A DNA stretch of 30,067 nt from Chromera velia. Lineage: Eukaryota > Sar > Chromeraceae. The notes under the pieces are model-generated. The model made no database searches. It was not told the DNA's origin and worked only from the letters and a program-made list of their open reading frames with translations. Shown here piece after piece: positions 27,667 through 30,067 of this stretch (its first letter is position 1; each line of letters begins with the position of its first letter). Both the position numbers and the translations under genes were made by a program. The stretch spans positions 1 to 30,067 of the forward strand of contig JAHBMJ010000087.1 of assembly GCA_018398765.1 (NCBI GenBank). The letters are read 5' to 3'.

Positions 27667-30062
27667 ATGAGTTCGTTCATCGCATACACAGTGACCCTGT
27701 GGTTTAGCGTTTGGATGTGCATGAATCCTTGCGGTCTTGCATGGAGGAAGGCGAGAGTATTTATAGAAACGACTGTTCTGTTCGAAAGTGTGCCCACACG
27801 CAGACATAAACCCCCCCTTCCCCCCCTCCCGCCCCCACCCCCCCACACAGACGGAAGGAGGGAGGGAGAAAGGGAGGGAGGGAGGGAGGGAGGGAGAGGA
27901 ACAAATTCAAACCCCCTCCAGCCCGCCCCTCTGAATTCCACCCACCCACCCACCTGTCCGATGAAGAACTGGACGCTCAGGTGCCCCCACTCCATCCAGC
28001 TGACGCCTTTTGGGTCCACGGGTGCAAAGGTTGTGAACACCGAAAGGAGGACGAAGAACAAGAGAAGAATGCTCCACAAATGCTGGACAAATACCATTGT
28101 CAGGGCCTGCATGCAGATACACGCACGAGTATACAGAAGGATGTATACAGAAGTATACAGAAGGCACACTTCCTGTTTTCTCTCCTGAATCCAGCAAAGT
28201 CGAAGAACCTACTCATGAGGAGTCTGCATGCAGAGGAACGCAACAGGAGGAACAAACTAGTTCCAAAGCGTCTGGAAAACAAACAAAAACATCGCTGAAG
28301 AAAGAGAAGCAAGGGGACAGAGCGCCTTTTCACTAAAGTTTTCAGTAGATCAATGCCTGCTTATTCTCTCCTAGATTCTCTCGCATTATCATACACGTAG
28401 ACATGCACGTATATGTGCGCATGAGAGAACGGCATTTCGACTAACGCTTTTCTGCTTCGAGTCCTCTTTCATGAAGCCCCCGAAGAACACCCGGAGGGCG
28501 CAGCACAGACACATCCAGGATCCTCCGACGAGGTGACTCGTGGGGAAGTCGTGGACTGCAAACAGATCGATGCGCGCATGTGTGGATGAATGAAATTCTT
28601 TATTGCATGTACGTCCTGAGGTGACAGAGAGAGCCGGCTTTGCTCAGCCCAGGCTGTAACAAATAATACAAGGAGCTAAGAAGGAGGCCCAAAGCCCCCG
28701 CAAGACAATAACAGAACTTCTTGCGCCTTTCCCCCAAGCTCTTCTATGCTCCTTTCCTCCTTCCTATCTGCTTAACTCTCTCACATCAAAAAGAGAGACG
28801 GGCAGTCGCTGCCCCCCCTGAGCACATATCAATTCAACCCCATGCATGCACGCACTCACTCACGTGAGGGTGTTGTTGCATCCGTCAGTCCCGTCTCCTC
28901 AAGGAACCAGGGCGTCCCCTTCTGCCCGTCCACCACAGGCACCATAGACCACCAAGCACAGTACCAGGCGCCCCCACACCCCACCAGCTGGAGCACAAAC
29001 TCAATCAGGTACTGAGACCTGAGCTCCGTCTTCCTGTCTAGCCCACCAAGAGAACCCGGTAGAAGAATGCCGAGAAGCAGGGAGGAGTTGGCGAGCACGA
29101 CGAACACCTTCCCTGCCAGGGAGAGGGGAGAACTCTGAGAGAGGCCCCCAATCACCAGGGGGAGGGTACACACGTCCACTGCATCTTGCATGCATGCAGG
29201 AGTCAATATATGCAGGGGCGTATACGTACGTGTAAGTACAGCATGGAGAGATGCACGGCGTTTGCGCGAGTTCACACAAGGAAATTCATACAGACCAAAC
29301 CGCCACAGGACGACAGCCTAGACAGCAAAGAAGCTGAGTCGCGTCTTTCTTTCTCTGTGAGAGGGGAGGAGAGAGAAAGAGAGAACAACGAGGACACAAT
29401 CGAACGATCGAGGTTTGGAAAGAATGACCAAAGGATCACTTGACGTGCCCATGGATGGACTGAAAGGCGGGAGGGAGACACGGAGAAGAAAGGCAAAGAA
29501 ATGCGCGGACAGCCGACGTACGTGAGATAAAAGCGATGCCAAAGATCAGATGGATGAGAGGGGTCTGGTTGAGGAACGTCGGGACGGATGAGAAGAACTT
29601 GAAGGGCATCTGGCCAGACACGCCTGTCGTGAAACTGTCCCACCAAGAATGCTTGGAGGAGTCTGTGTTTGTTCGGGACATTTTCTTCTTCTCTGGTTTC
29701 TCTTGTGGAGCTAGGCAGATGAGAGCATTCAGAGAGAAAAGGGAAGCAAAAAAGACGCGATAAATGAAGTTGGTTTTCTTGTCTGTGGCCCTTCCCCCAT
29801 TCAGCTCAAAAGTCCACCAGAGCCACAGACAGAAGAGAACCAAGTCGAGGAGGAGAAGACCCCTCCGACCCTCAAGAAGCCTCCCTCTTCTCTCAAAACT
29901 GTCAGCAGAAGATTCTTTCGAAGTCTCGCTGGATTGATACCCTCCTTCAAGCAATTGGGTTTGCTCCTCTCTAGTCCCAGAGGAAGCTTTCAAAGAAGAA
30001 CAACAAGAACAACCGAACCAATCGACCCAAGCCTTGATGCTCAGACCCACCCAGAGCTTCAT
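26154..30062 (-). CDS. Polytopic membrane protein, unrecognised family (six exons)
   Basis: Six exons on the minus strand join in phase: 30062-29522, 29178-28864, 28555-28446, 28106-27954, 27420-27289 and 27047-26154. They give 714 residues from ATG 30062 to TAG 26154. All junctions are GT-AG. Only five bases precede the ATG, so the true start could lie beyond the edge. Roughly 15 hydrophobic segments are spread along the chain, for example LLLLDLVLFCLWLWW, FIYRVFFASLFSLNALICLA, KVFVVLANSSLLLGILL, LWSILLLFFVLLSVFTTF, MKIALFCFFVVIFFF, LFLLLMVGSPFAVWAV, TVFLVPVIVLCLGWLA and LLVVSGIGLLVDAFLIW. Charged, Ser/Glu-rich N-terminal sequence and a Pro/Gln/Asn-rich loop (about residues 455-500) should face the same compartment or be disordered. 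No transporter signature, catalytic motif or signal peptide is recognised. A role in transport is possible but unproven. Confidence 0.78.
27093..27183. repeat. CA then GA microsatellite
   Basis: (CA)n then (GA)n with GAAA interruptions, inside the last intron of the membrane protein gene. Confidence 0.92.
27505..27665. repeat. CT and GT microsatellites flanking an N gap
   Basis: (CT)n with poly-T and poly-C, eight Ns at 27560-27567, then (CT)n and (GT)n. The assembly length here is unreliable, but the array is intronic, so the coding frame is not affected. Confidence 0.92.
27560..27567. other. Eight-base assembly gap (N)
   Basis: Gap within a CT microsatellite in the intron between the 27954-28106 and 27289-27420 exons. 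Confidence 0.97.
27850..27900. repeat. GGGA tetranucleotide repeat
   Basis: (GGGA)n with GGAA variants, next to a C-rich run at 27808-27845, both within an intron. Confidence 0.85.
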
Positions 30063-30067
30063 GCCAA

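Noticed and set aside
1-30067. CRISPR arrays, bacterial operons, tRNA or rRNA genes
   Set aside because: No regularly spaced direct repeats with unique spacers, no cloverleaf or rRNA core sequence seen by eye, and the genes are spliced.

Overview
The window is nuclear DNA from a eukaryote. Several genes only read through when GT-AG introns of about 50 to 1,000 bases are removed, and the reading phases match at every junction used here. Introns and spacers are full of long CT, GT, CA and GAGT microsatellites, and there are two runs of N. Canonical splice sites, small dispersed genes, abundant simple repeats and moderate GC suggest a unicellular alga or other protist, perhaps a chromerid-like alveolate or a stramenopile. 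That placement is inference; no ribosomal RNA or marker gene is present.

Layout from left to right. 204-2457 (+) holds the last six exons of an unrecognised protein. 2626-3835 (+) holds a small five-exon gene, also unrecognised, ending in a weak F-box-like segment. 3836-5280 is AT-rich spacer. 5281-7066 (-) is a three-exon gene for a secreted or organelle-targeted periplasmic-binding-type protein related to bacterial TupA (tungstate-binding) proteins. Divergent from it, 8231-10870 (+) encodes a J-domain fused to a probable seven-bladed WD40 propeller. 11487-12253 (-) may be a small coiled-coil protein.

12260-18690 is repeat territory. It has two diverged copies of a dispersed repeat (12410-13220 and 16975-17735) and a 1,248-base perfect direct duplication (13902-15149 and 15151-16398) joined by one N, which looks like an uncollapsed contig overlap. 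18690-22590 has minus-strand exon-like fragments in diverged duplicate pairs, mixed with CA arrays and AT-rich blocks. 22600-26040 is mostly spacer.

26154-30062 (-) is a six-exon gene for a membrane protein with about 15 transmembrane segments. It may extend past the window edge. Its sequence shows an internal repeat pattern and no family I recognise.

The genes do not form an obvious pathway. The best-supported are the TupA-like protein, the J-WD40 fusion, the polytopic membrane protein and the two small plus-strand genes. The rest is low-confidence exon evidence or repeats.
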